This document shows positions 6,093-12,523 of a stretch of 17,043 nucleotides of DNA, in pieces; positions within the stretch are counted from its first letter, which is position 1, and each line of letters opens with the position of its first letter. Source of the DNA: JALXDT01 sp964634755 (GTDB taxonomy: Bacteria; Acidobacteriota; Aminicenantia; JAMOAD01). Location: contig CAZWJH010000055.1 of assembly GCA_964634755.1 (NCBI GenBank), positions 1 to 17,043 on the forward strand. Reading direction: 5' to 3'. The notes beneath the pieces were generated by a model. It worked only from the letters and a program-made list of their open reading frames with translations, searched no databases and was not told the origin of the DNA. Both the position numbers and the translations under genes were made by a program.

Positions 6093-7073
6093 TTAAAGAA
6101 AACCTTTCTCTTTCATCCAATCATCATTAAAGATAGTGCTTACATACTTAAAGGCAGTATCAGGAAAAATTGTAACTATTCTTGCAGGCTTATCCAATTT
6201 TTCCAACAACTTGATAACACCCCAATAAGCGGCTCCGCTTGAACCTCCTCCTAAAATTGCCTCTTCCCTTACTAATTTTCTCGTATAAAGAAAGGCTTCC
6301 TTATCGCTTATTTTATACATATCATCTATTACCGAAAAATCAACACACTTGATTAAAAATTCATCACCAAGCCCCTCTAAAAGATAAGGAGATGCCTTTG
6401 TAATTTTGCCATAATGAAAATAATCGTAAAATATAGAACCTACAGGATCTATAGCTATTATCTTGATGTTCGGATCCTTTTCCTTTAAATATTTACCTGC
6501 TCCGCAAATAGTCCCCCCTGTTCCAATTCCGGCAACAAAATAGTCTATCTTTCCTTCCATCTGTTCCCATATTTCGGGACCTGTGGTCATATAATGAGCC
6601 TCATTGTTATCTCTGTTATTATGTTGATCCGGAAAATAAGAGTTGGGGGTTTTTTGAACTATAGAAGGGGTTATATTATTATAGCTATTCGGATCTTCAG
6701 GCGGAAGAGTACTGTCTACCTTTATAAGATCAACACCAAGAGCTTCAAGGAGATTAATTTTTTCTTTGCTCGTTCTATCCCTTATAACAATTTTCAGTTT
6801 ATATCCTTTTTGAACAGCAACTAACCCAAGCCCTAAAGCAGTGTTTCCGGAGGAGTTTTCAATGATTATTGAATCTTCTTTTATTTTCCCCTCTCTTTCA
6901 GCTTTTTCTATCATATATTTTGCAATCCTATCTTTAATGCTTCCCATAGGGTTATAAAATTCAAGCTTTGCATAAACCTCTGCATTAACCTTATTTTTTA
7001 ATTTGTTAAGTTTTACAAGGGGGGTGTTTCCCACAACATCGAGGATATTATCATATACATTTTTTTTCATCAT
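6093..7073 (-). CDS. Cystathionine beta-synthase-like PLP enzyme (cysteine synthase family)
   Basis: This is a 326-residue beta-family PLP enzyme. Lys47 (NPMGSIKDR) is the Schiff-base lysine, ENSSGNTALG (72 to 81) binds the substrate carboxylate, and GIGTGGT is the phosphate loop. Several features favour cystathionine beta-synthase over plain O-acetylserine sulfhydrylase: IDPVGSI after the phosphate loop, the LLEGLGDEF segment, and the C-terminal NDDWMKEKGFL, which parallels the end of the catalytic core of animal CBS. There are no C-terminal CBS (Bateman) domains and no N-terminal haem motif. The likely reaction is serine plus homocysteine to cystathionine. Its ATGATG start overlaps the mtnA stop by 4 nt, with GGAG just upstream. 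The linkage to mtnA supports sulfur amino acid metabolism. Cysteine synthase activity remains possible. Confidence 0.88.
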   Translation of the reverse strand: MMKKNVYDNILDVVGNTPLVKLNKLKNKVNAEVYAKLEFYNPMGSIKDRIAKYMIEKAEREGKIKEDSIIIENSSGNTALGLGLVAVQKGYKLKIVIRDRTSKEKINLLEALGVDLIKVDSTLPPEDPNSYNNITPSIVQKTPNSYFPDQHNNRDNNEAHYMTTGPEIWEQMEGKIDYFVAGIGTGGTICGAGKYLKEKDPNIKIIAIDPVGSIFYDYFHYGKITKASPYLLEGLGDEFLIKCVDFSVIDDMYKISDKEAFLYTRKLVREEAILGGGSSGAAYWGVIKLLEKLDKPARIVTIFPDTAFKYVSTIFNDDWMKEKGFL

Positions 7074-8098
7074 TTATCTCCGATTATATTTTTGATATTT
7101 TCTTCATAAGGTGGAAGTATAACACCTTTTTCAGTAATAATCCCGGAAACATATTTTGAAGGGGTAACATCAAAAGCAGGGTTTTTTATTTTAACTTCTT
7201 CAGGAGCAATCCTCTTTCCATTAATAACCAAAACTTCATTTCTGTTTCTTTCCTCAATGGGAATCTCTTCTCCACTTTTAAGTAAAAGGTCAAAGGTAGA
7301 GTAGGGAGCTGCTACATAAAAGGGGATACCACGCTCCTTTGCCAAAACAGCTATAGAGTAAGTCCCTATTTTATTGGCAAAATCTCCATTTGCAACTATT
7401 CGGTCAGCACCAACAACCACCTTTGTTATCTCTCCTTTTTTCATAAAAAAGCCTGCCATATTATCAGAAATCAAATATGTCTCTATCCCATCCTTTAAAA
7501 GTTCCCAGGTTGTAAGTCTTGCTCCTTGAAGAAATGGTCTTGTTTCATCAGCAAATACTCTAATTTTCTTCCCTGAAAAATGAGCTGCTCTTATTACCCC
7601 CAAAGCTGTTCCATACCCGCCAGTTGCCAAAGCTCCCGCATTACAATGTGTTAGTACTGTATCTCCATCCTCAATAAGAGAATTCCCGAATTCTCCCATC
7701 TTTTTATTCATCTCAACATCTTCTCTTTCTATCTCAAGAGCCTCCTCTATCAAAGCTTCTGATTTTTCTATAAAACTTTTTCCATAAGAAGACTCGTATT
7801 TTCTTTTCATCCTATCTATAGCCCAGAAAAGATTTTTTGCAGTGGGCCTTGTTTTGGAAAACCTTTCACATATACTAAGAAAAGCCTTTTTATCATCCTT
7901 TCCCAAGTTCTTGTAACCCAGAGCTATTCCCATTGCAGCAGCAATACCGATAGCCGGAGCTCCTCTTATTATCATCTTTTCAATTGCTTCAGCCACCCCC
8001 TCATATGTTTTTAATTCATGGTAAATTTCCTCCACAGGAAGCTTTCTCTGATCAACCATAATTATCCTATCATCTTTCCACTCTATTGCCGGTACCAT
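7070..8098 (-). CDS. mtnA: S-methyl-5-thioribose-1-phosphate isomerase
   Basis: MtnA converts methylthioribose-1-phosphate to methylthioribulose-1-phosphate in the methionine salvage pathway that recycles the methylthioadenosine left by polyamine synthesis. The 342 residues match the family length. The catalytic Cys152 (LTHCNAGALATGG) and Asp232 (VGADRIVANGD) are present, with the substrate-binding RGAPAIG (45 to 51) and TRPTAKNL (83 to 90). The start is well supported: AAGGAGG lies 4 nt before the ATG. It overlaps the upstream lipoprotein gene by 29 nt and the downstream synthase by 4 nt, so it sits inside a tightly coupled operon. Related eIF2B-like ribose-1,5-bisphosphate isomerases are the main alternative, but the motifs fit MtnA. 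No other mtn gene is in the window. Confidence 0.94.
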   Translation of the reverse strand: MVPAIEWKDDRIIMVDQRKLPVEEIYHELKTYEGVAEAIEKMIIRGAPAIGIAAAMGIALGYKNLGKDDKKAFLSICERFSKTRPTAKNLFWAIDRMKRKYESSYGKSFIEKSEALIEEALEIEREDVEMNKKMGEFGNSLIEDGDTVLTHCNAGALATGGYGTALGVIRAAHFSGKKIRVFADETRPFLQGARLTTWELLKDGIETYLISDNMAGFFMKKGEITKVVVGADRIVANGDFANKIGTYSIAVLAKERGIPFYVAAPYSTFDLLLKSGEEIPIEERNRNEVLVINGKRIAPEEVKIKNPAFDVTPSKYVSGIITEKGVILPPYEENIKNIIGDK

Positions 8099-8828
8099 AA
8101 TACCTCCTTAAAATTTTTTCATACTTTTCAGCAAGTTTTTTATCCATACCCTTCAAAATAAACTTTATTGAATAAAGAATATCTCTTTTGTATATTTCTC
8201 CTATGCCAAATTCAAGGCTTAAGATAGCCTCTGTTAGTGCTTTTTCTCTCTCTTTAGAATTAAGGTAAAGGGAGAAAAGATAATAATGCAAAAGAGGAGA
8301 GGAAAAATCCTTGTTTGTGAGCTTTTCAATACTTTTTATTCCAGAAAGATACTCTTTTTCAGTAAGCTCTTCCCCTCTTAATAAAAAAATCAAAGATTGT
8401 GAATAAATCTCAGCAGCAGAAAATTTCAGGTTATTTTTTTTTGTTTTCAAAAGATTTTCTGAAAGCTCCTTTGAAATTTCATAAAAACCTTTCTTTAAAA
8501 AATAGATTGATTTCAATAGTAAAAATTCCTCTCTGAAACCTACCGCGGGAGGGGAAATTTTCTCTATCTCATTAAGAGCCTTTTCATCCTCTCCGATTTC
8601 AAGATAAGATAAGGCTTTATAGTATTTTTTCAAAAAGGGAGAAATCTCTTCTTTATCTGCTTCCTCAATAATTGTTTTAAAATATGCAATTGATTCTTTT
8701 ATCCTTCCCCCTGCTTTAAGTGTTTTAGCCTTATTAAAAAGGCTGATAATCCTTGTTTGAGGGGAGACACAGGAGAAAAAAAATATTGAGATTAATATTA
8801 AAAGAAAAAGCTTATGATAATTTTTCAA
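8070..8828 (-). CDS. Predicted lipoprotein with helical (TPR-like) repeats
   Basis: I do not recognise a specific family. From the chosen TTG start the protein has 252 residues and opens with a lipoprotein signal: basic MKNYHK, a hydrophobic run LFLLILISIFFF, then Ser-Cys with Cys20 as the lipidation site. The rest is predicted to be all helix. Segments such as LFNKAKTLKAGGRIKESIAY and KALSYLEIGEDEKALNEIEK look like divergent tetratricopeptide repeats, which bind partner proteins. TTG at 8828 is chosen because GGGAG lies 7 nt upstream and it places the cysteine at the normal distance; an upstream TTG at 8873 or ATG at 8858 would leave an odd 15- or 10-residue extension. It overlaps its upstream neighbour by 17 nt and mtnA by 29 nt. 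It is probably anchored to a membrane facing outwards. Confidence 0.75.
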   Translation of the reverse strand: MKNYHKLFLLILISIFFFSCVSPQTRIISLFNKAKTLKAGGRIKESIAYFKTIIEEADKEEISPFLKKYYKALSYLEIGEDEKALNEIEKISPPAVGFREEFLLLKSIYFLKKGFYEISKELSENLLKTKKNNLKFSAAEIYSQSLIFLLRGEELTEKEYLSGIKSIEKLTNKDFSSPLLHYYLFSLYLNSKEREKALTEAILSLEFGIGEIYKRDILYSIKFILKGMDKKLAEKYEKILRRYYGTGNRVER

Positions 8829-9363
8829 AAATAATCTCCCTGAAATTTTTGTTATCATAAATTTCCTCTGCAAAAGCTTTAACTATCAGATTTATTGTAT
8901 TAAAAAGATTATCTTTTATTTTTGATGTTTTTATCTTCTTAATTCCTTTCAAAATCTTTTTTCTTTTGTTTTTATATACTTTCGAAATCCTGTAAAGGTT
9001 TCCTTCCTTTAGCTCATCTTGCAATATAAAACACAAAAAAGGTTCTTTCAATTCTATCAAAGGATAAAGAATTTTAAATTCTTCTCTTAATGTTTTCAAA
9101 TCCTTTTCTCTTATCTCCTTTTGATAAAGTTTTCTTAAAACTTTATTCTCCTCAAAAAAGAATAAAACAAAATCATCCGGCTTTGAACTTACTATTGTGC
9201 TTAGTCTGGGAATTATTATCTTTGTATTTTCATTTACCCGCTCATTCTTTTTTAATGCTGTGTAAATAAGGGAAAAAAGAATATAAGCAGCTTCCTTTTG
9301 AGTACTTAACAAATGAGGTTTTACCAAATCATAAAATTTTTTAAGCAGATCATTAAAATTCAT
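8812..9363 (-). CDS. Uncharacterised 183-residue lysine-rich protein
   Basis: No family is recognised. The protein is predicted mainly helical and soluble, with no signal peptide or clear membrane segment; FVLFFFEE around 65 to 72 is hydrophobic but short. It is rich in lysine, with the dense basic stretch KVYKNKRKKILKGIKKIKTS at 128 to 147, which could contact nucleic acid or acidic membrane surfaces. A single cysteine lies at 111. It is the first gene of the operon leading into the lipoprotein, mtnA and the cystathionine beta-synthase-like gene, and its 3' end overlaps the lipoprotein by 17 nt. The ATG has GGTGGA 4 nt upstream and a promoter about 24 nt upstream, so the start is sound. Coding status is supported by this context rather than by homology. 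Confidence 0.7.
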   Translation of the reverse strand: MNFNDLLKKFYDLVKPHLLSTQKEAAYILFSLIYTALKKNERVNENTKIIIPRLSTIVSSKPDDFVLFFFEENKVLRKLYQKEIREKDLKTLREEFKILYPLIELKEPFLCFILQDELKEGNLYRISKVYKNKRKKILKGIKKIKTSKIKDNLFNTINLIVKAFAEEIYDNKNFREIIFEKLS

Positions 9364-9386
9364 TTTTCCACCGACAAGATTTAATT

Positions 9387-9415
9387 ATTTTACTCTAATC
9401 AATTTGTTTTATCAA
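9387..9415 (-). promoter_or_regulatory. Sigma-70-type promoter of the mtnA operon
   Basis: TTGATA (9415 to 9410), a 17-nt spacer and TAAAAT (9392 to 9387) each match consensus at five of six bases. Transcription would start near 9380, leaving a leader of about 17 nt that holds the GGTGGA ribosome site. This is a normal leadered arrangement, unlike ispH or murA. Confidence 0.65.
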
Positions 9416-9436
9416 TAAGAATCTTTCTTCTCTAAA

Positions 9437-9453
9437 TTCCTTTTTAGAAGGAA
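9437..9453 (-). terminator. Weak AT-rich hairpin after the membrane-protein gene
   Basis: TTCCTT and AAGGAA form a perfect 6-bp stem around a 5-nt loop, about 40 nt downstream of the membrane-protein stop codon. On the minus strand only three T residues follow, so it would be a poor intrinsic terminator. It is the best hairpin I see at any operon end in the window. Confidence 0.25.
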
Positions 9454-9493
9454 AATTTGGCAAGAAAAGATTAATTTTTATAGTGATTTCTAT

Positions 9494-10597
9494 TTAAACT
9501 TTCTCTGATTCTGGCTCATCTTTTGCTATTACAAAAGATAGAGCAATTAAAGTTATCCCTATAAGAATTATTGTTACAGATATGTTTGAAATTTTTGAAA
9601 AGAGACCGGAAAAAAGTTTATTTAAAAGGAGTATTATTCTTTCTGAAAAAATTGCCTCTATTTGAGAAACCTCAGAATCATAATTAAAATTTATTGCACT
9701 AATTGGAATTATTCCTATGGTTTTTACTACTCCTGATACAAAAGAGTGAAGAGCAAGGCTTCCAACTCCCGTTATTGTAGTAGCTCCTCCGCCCCATCTT
9801 AATATTCCCTGAATTGAAGAATCAGCAACAATAGCCCCTAAAAAAATAAAAAAGAATGGAATAAGGAAAACAACATAAGAATAAGCATTTAAGGTTCTTA
9901 AAATTTTTATGTTTCTAATAGTTTCCGATGGGCTATTTCTATAATGTAAGAAAGCTCCATGTTTTTTTAGAATATCGGTTTCATCGGGCATCTCTTTGAC
10001 AGAAGCTTCAAGGTTTTCCTTCATCAACTCTTTTATCTTTTCTTCACTTAAAGAAGATGGATTACAGGTAGGGGGGGGTTCTCTGAAGTTCTCTATCTTT
10101 ACAAACCACTCCTCTTCTTCTGTTTTGGAGCAGGAGGGGAGATTCTTAATCAATTTTGCAAGATAATCGGAAAGATAATCTCCAGTAATAGCAGCCTTCA
10201 ATGGTCTGAGGTTAAGTTTTATTGAGCGTATTTCAGCTTCTCCTGACAAAACCTTCCCCAGAAGATACATTGAATCTGAAAGATCTTCTTCAAACCATTT
10301 TGTAAAACCGGCTTTTTCCATCATCTCTTTTGTGGGAATTCCGACTTTTGCCATTGCTGTGAGCCATTTTCTCGATTCCTCGTCGATGTCAGGGTCATCA
10401 GGATTTTCTTTTGCTTTTTCTATTAAATCATTTACAAGTTCAGGAATTTCGGTGACAATCATTTGAGGTAAATCTTTATAAAATTGAGAGGAAAGCGCCC
10501 CTTTCGCAATTCCAACACCCCATATTATTCCAAAAAGGATAGGCATTCCTAAAAATAGAAGAATTAATACTCCAAAAATTTTTCTAAGAACATTCAT
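9494..10597 (-). CDS. Uncharacterised multi-pass membrane protein with a paired-cysteine outer domain
   Basis: This 367-residue protein has an N-terminal membrane segment (about 7 to 31), a long region outside the membrane, and a C-terminal group of hydrophobic segments at about 239 to 258, 264 to 283 and 338 to 358. The outer region (32 to 235) contains Cys156 (LPSCS) and Cys178 (PPTCN), 22 residues apart, which could form a disulfide. The motif resembles uncharacterised membrane proteins I associate with Chloroflexi and other environmental bacteria, but I can give no family name. The ATG has GGAGGG 7 nt upstream. It follows the ECF sigma, anti-sigma and Spy-like genes by 64 nt and is preceded by an ECF-like promoter, so it may belong to the same envelope-stress response. 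It could instead be an independent gene. Confidence 0.75.
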   Translation of the reverse strand: MNVLRKIFGVLILLFLGMPILFGIIWGVGIAKGALSSQFYKDLPQMIVTEIPELVNDLIEKAKENPDDPDIDEESRKWLTAMAKVGIPTKEMMEKAGFTKWFEEDLSDSMYLLGKVLSGEAEIRSIKLNLRPLKAAITGDYLSDYLAKLIKNLPSCSKTEEEEWFVKIENFREPPPTCNPSSLSEEKIKELMKENLEASVKEMPDETDILKKHGAFLHYRNSPSETIRNIKILRTLNAYSYVVFLIPFFFIFLGAIVADSSIQGILRWGGGATTITGVGSLALHSFVSGVVKTIGIIPISAINFNYDSEVSQIEAIFSERIILLLNKLFSGLFSKISNISVTIILIGITLIALSFVIAKDEPESEKV

Positions 10598-10622
10598 CTG
10601 AAAACCCTCCGTTTTTAATATT

Positions 10623-10660
10623 ATTATAACATTATAACGAGATTTTTAAACTTTTGTTCC
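10623..10660 (-). promoter_or_regulatory. Candidate ECF-type promoter plus tandem TATAAT boxes before the membrane-protein gene
   Basis: GGAAC (10660 to 10656) is followed after 16 nt by CGTT (10639 to 10636), the general layout of ECF sigma promoters of the GGAAx-spacer-GTT kind. Overlapping it are two TATAAT boxes 8 bp apart (10636 to 10631 and 10628 to 10623). The nearer one has only a weak -35, TTTAAA, at 16 nt. The region lies immediately after the Spy-like gene's stop codon and may be used by two sigma factors. Confidence 0.45.
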
Positions 10661-10661
10661 C

Positions 10662-11159
10662 TTAAAACCTTCTTCTTTTGCTAATACTTACGAATCTCAT
10701 TATTCTGTAAGTCACATATCTTTGCTTTTCTTTCGGAAATTTTTTTACTTCCTCCGTTGCTTTTTCAAGGAAGATAATATCAATCTTTGCCTGATTTTTG
10801 TGAATTTCTTCAACAAGGGCTTTTGTTTTTTCTATTTCCCCACTGTTTATACTCTGAAAAAGCTCTTTTTTTAACTTGATTTGTTTTGCTATCAAAGGTT
10901 TTAATGTTATAAAAATATTCTTGAAAAAATCCCTTAACTCTCTTCTCTCTTCTGCTGTAAGCCTTAAATCCTTTGAGGAATAACGAGGATGATGAAATGA
11001 ATTTCTGATGTTTTCCGGTGTTTTTGTATCAGGCGGGGGCGGGGGAAAATTTTGATATGCATTAGTTGCTCTTTCATAAACCAAGTATCCTATAATTCCT
11101 ATATTAAGAGCAAAGGAAAAAATTAAAAGAAAAATTATTAATCTATTTTGTTCGTTCAT
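10662..11159 (-). CDS. Membrane-anchored Spy/CnrX-like periplasmic protein (metal-resistance/stress sensor type)
   Basis: This 165-residue protein has one N-terminal membrane segment (about 7 to 28), a flexible linker with five prolines (39 to 43), and a helical outer domain. LTAEERRELRDFF (67 to 79) and the long charged helices up to about 145 resemble the Spy, CpxP, ZraP and CnrX superfamily, whose members bind metals or act as chaperones in the periplasm. In the nickel and cobalt CnrYXH system, the CnrX member tells an anti-sigma factor to release its sigma factor, and the gene context here is analogous. Candidate metal ligands His56, His57 and His120 are visible, but no classic site is proven. 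A strong GAGGAGG site lies 6 nt before the ATG, inside the end of the anti-sigma gene, with a 17-nt overlap. Confidence 0.72.
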   Translation of the reverse strand: MNEQNRLIIFLLIFSFALNIGIIGYLVYERATNAYQNFPPPPPDTKTPENIRNSFHHPRYSSKDLRLTAEERRELRDFFKNIFITLKPLIAKQIKLKKELFQSINSGEIEKTKALVEEIHKNQAKIDIIFLEKATEEVKKFPKEKQRYVTYRIMRFVSISKRRRF

Positions 11160-11568
11160 TTAAAACCTCCTCAGGTGATATGTTTTGAATATATGGTTCA
11201 ATGTAAAAAGTATTCTCTTTTATAAGAGATAGAATTTTATCCTCCTGTTTTTTATTCAATCCCATTCCCAGAAGAACTCCAATTATTAGCCCCAAGGCAA
11301 AAACAACAGGATAAAGAAGCTTTGTTATTTGATGAAAAAGGGAGTCTCTTTCTTGCTTTTCTATTATCTCCATTGTTTTAAAATCAAGCTCCGGTGGAAC
11401 TTTTACTTCTTTCTCTTCAATATTATTCACAAAAGAAGAAAGCAATTCAAGCTCTTTTTTGCATGAGGCACATTCTTTCAAATGCTCTTCAAACTCTCTT
11501 TTCAAATTGCCTTCCATTTCTTCGCTTATATATATTAAAAAAAGCTCTTTTGCTTCAGAGCACTTCAT
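11143..11568 (-). CDS. Zinc-finger (ZAS) anti-sigma factor
   Basis: This 141-residue single-pass membrane protein carries the anti-sigma zinc motif: His29, Cys33 and Cys36 (EEHLKECASC), with Cys3 as the likely fourth ligand. The cytoplasmic N-terminal domain would hold the sigma factor encoded just upstream. A hydrophobic segment at about 83 to 105 (YPVVFALGLIIGVLLGMGL) crosses the membrane, leaving a short outer tail of some 35 residues that could receive a signal from the neighbouring Spy-like protein. The gene overlaps the sigma gene by 14 nt and has a strong AAAGGAGG ribosome site, so the partners are made in matched amounts. Loss of zinc or proteolysis usually releases the sigma factor in this family; which applies here is not visible. 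Confidence 0.88.
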   Translation of the reverse strand: MKCSEAKELFLIYISEEMEGNLKREFEEHLKECASCKKELELLSSFVNNIEEKEVKVPPELDFKTMEIIEKQERDSLFHQITKLLYPVVFALGLIIGVLLGMGLNKKQEDKILSLIKENTFYIEPYIQNISPEEVLNERTK

Positions 11569-12136
11569 TTTTTTCTACCTCCTTTGGTTTGTAATTTCTT
11601 TTTTGATCATTCCTCTCCTCAATTATTTTGTAAATTTTAATTATATTTTTACCGGCTCTACTCAAAAGAGATTCCACTGCTTTAACAGAAATACCAAGCT
11701 CACTGGAAATATCCTTTAAACTGTATCCTTCAAACTTTTGAAGTATTAAAACCATCCTCTGGGAGGGAGGAAGTTCTTTTAAAATCAAATTAACAAGCTC
11801 TTTATCACTTAGTTTTTTTAATATCAAATCTTCGTAAACCAATTCAGCTATTTTTTCTATGCTAACACTTGCTTTCTCTCTTCTTAAAAAACTGAAAGTA
11901 GCATTAAGGCAAATTCTACGAAGGTATGGCCAGAAAGGTCTGGATGGGTCAATTTTTTTCTTGTTTTTAAAAACATTAAAAAAAACTTCTTGAAATATAT
12001 CCTCAGCTTTTTCTCTGTTTCTTACTATATTGTAAATAAGAGAATAAACCCTATTCTTATATTCTCCATAAATTTTGTAAAAAGCGGACTTTTCCCCTCT
12101 CTGAAAAGCAATTAAAATTTCTCTTTCGTTCTCCAT
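11555..12136 (-). CDS. ECF-family RNA polymerase sigma factor
   Basis: This 193-residue protein has the two ECF domains. Region 2 (about 20 to 88) contains NIVRNREKAEDIFQEVFFNV, the -10 recognition and core-binding part. Region 4 (about 115 to 168) contains LPPSQRMVLILQKFEGYSLK and the helix-turn-helix ISSELGISVKAVESLLSRA, which reads the -35 element. There is no region 3 and no fused C-terminal domain, only a charged tail of about 25 residues. It is the first of three overlapping genes with its zinc anti-sigma factor and a Spy-like protein, a layout typical of envelope or metal stress regulation. There is no Shine-Dalgarno before the ATG. A possible own promoter lies in the 35-nt gap and the last base of the preceding HIT gene. 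Confidence 0.93.
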   Translation of the reverse strand: MENEREILIAFQRGEKSAFYKIYGEYKNRVYSLIYNIVRNREKAEDIFQEVFFNVFKNKKKIDPSRPFWPYLRRICLNATFSFLRREKASVSIEKIAELVYEDLILKKLSDKELVNLILKELPPSQRMVLILQKFEGYSLKDISSELGISVKAVESLLSRAGKNIIKIYKIIEERNDQKRNYKPKEVEKNEVL

Positions 12137-12144
12137 AAATATAC

Positions 12145-12172
12145 TACGCTAAAAAAGAGTAAAAACCTTTCC
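12145..12172 (-). promoter_or_regulatory. Possible autoregulated ECF-type promoter of the sigma gene
   Basis: GGAAAGG (12172 to 12166) overlaps the stop codon of the HIT gene and CGTA (12148 to 12145) lies 17 nt further on. The CGTA is 8 nt from the ATG, so any transcript would have almost no leader. The -35 match is imperfect and the spacing long for GGAAC-type promoters, so this is tentative. Confidence 0.3.
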
Positions 12173-12513
12173 TATCCAGGAGGCCATCCGAACTTTCTTC
12201 CTCCAAGCAGATGAAGATGAATATGAAAGACCTCTTGGCCTGCATTTTTACCATTGTTAAAAACAAGTCTAAAACCATCCTTAGTAAGTCCTTTTTCCGC
12301 AGCTATTTTTTTTGCTGTGAAAATTAGCTCTCCGACCAAAGAAATATCTTCTTCATTAATTTCTGCTATGTAGGGAATATGTTTTTTAGGGATTATTAAG
12401 ATGTGAATCGGCGCTTGAGGGTTAATGTCTTCAAAGGCAACTATCCTTTCATTCTCAAAAACTATTTTAGAGGGTATTTCCTTTGCAGCAATCTTGCAGA
12501 AAATACAATCCAT
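12172..12513 (-). CDS. HINT-type histidine-triad nucleotide-binding protein
   Basis: This 113-residue protein has the standard length and features of bacterial HINT/HinT: Cys3 and Cys6 (MDCIFCKI) for zinc, PIHILIIPKKHI at 35 to 46, and the triad HIHLHLLGGR (His97, His99, His101) with the typical ending GWPPG. HINT proteins hydrolyse purine phosphoramidates and acyl-adenylates in the cytoplasm; the physiological substrate is usually unclear. It lies 10 nt after murA with GGAGGG 4 nt before its ATG, so it is co-transcribed with murA. The window thus holds two HIT proteins of different branches, this one and the Ap4A-phosphorylase type at 648 to 1139. Confidence 0.95.
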   Translation of the reverse strand: MDCIFCKIAAKEIPSKIVFENERIVAFEDINPQAPIHILIIPKKHIPYIAEINEEDISLVGELIFTAKKIAAEKGLTKDGFRLVFNNGKNAGQEVFHIHLHLLGGRKFGWPPG

Positions 12514-12523
12514 TCATCCCTCC

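Noticed and set aside
8856..8873. Upstream TTG or ATG starts for the lipoprotein
   Set aside because: They would put 10 to 15 extra residues before the signal peptide. The TTG at 8828 has GGGAG at 7 nt and places the lipobox cysteine at residue 20.
11394..11719. Two plus-strand open frames over the sigma/anti-sigma junction
   Set aside because: Both are antisense to genes with clear zinc-finger and sigma motifs; the translations are leucine- and phenylalanine-rich shadow sequence.
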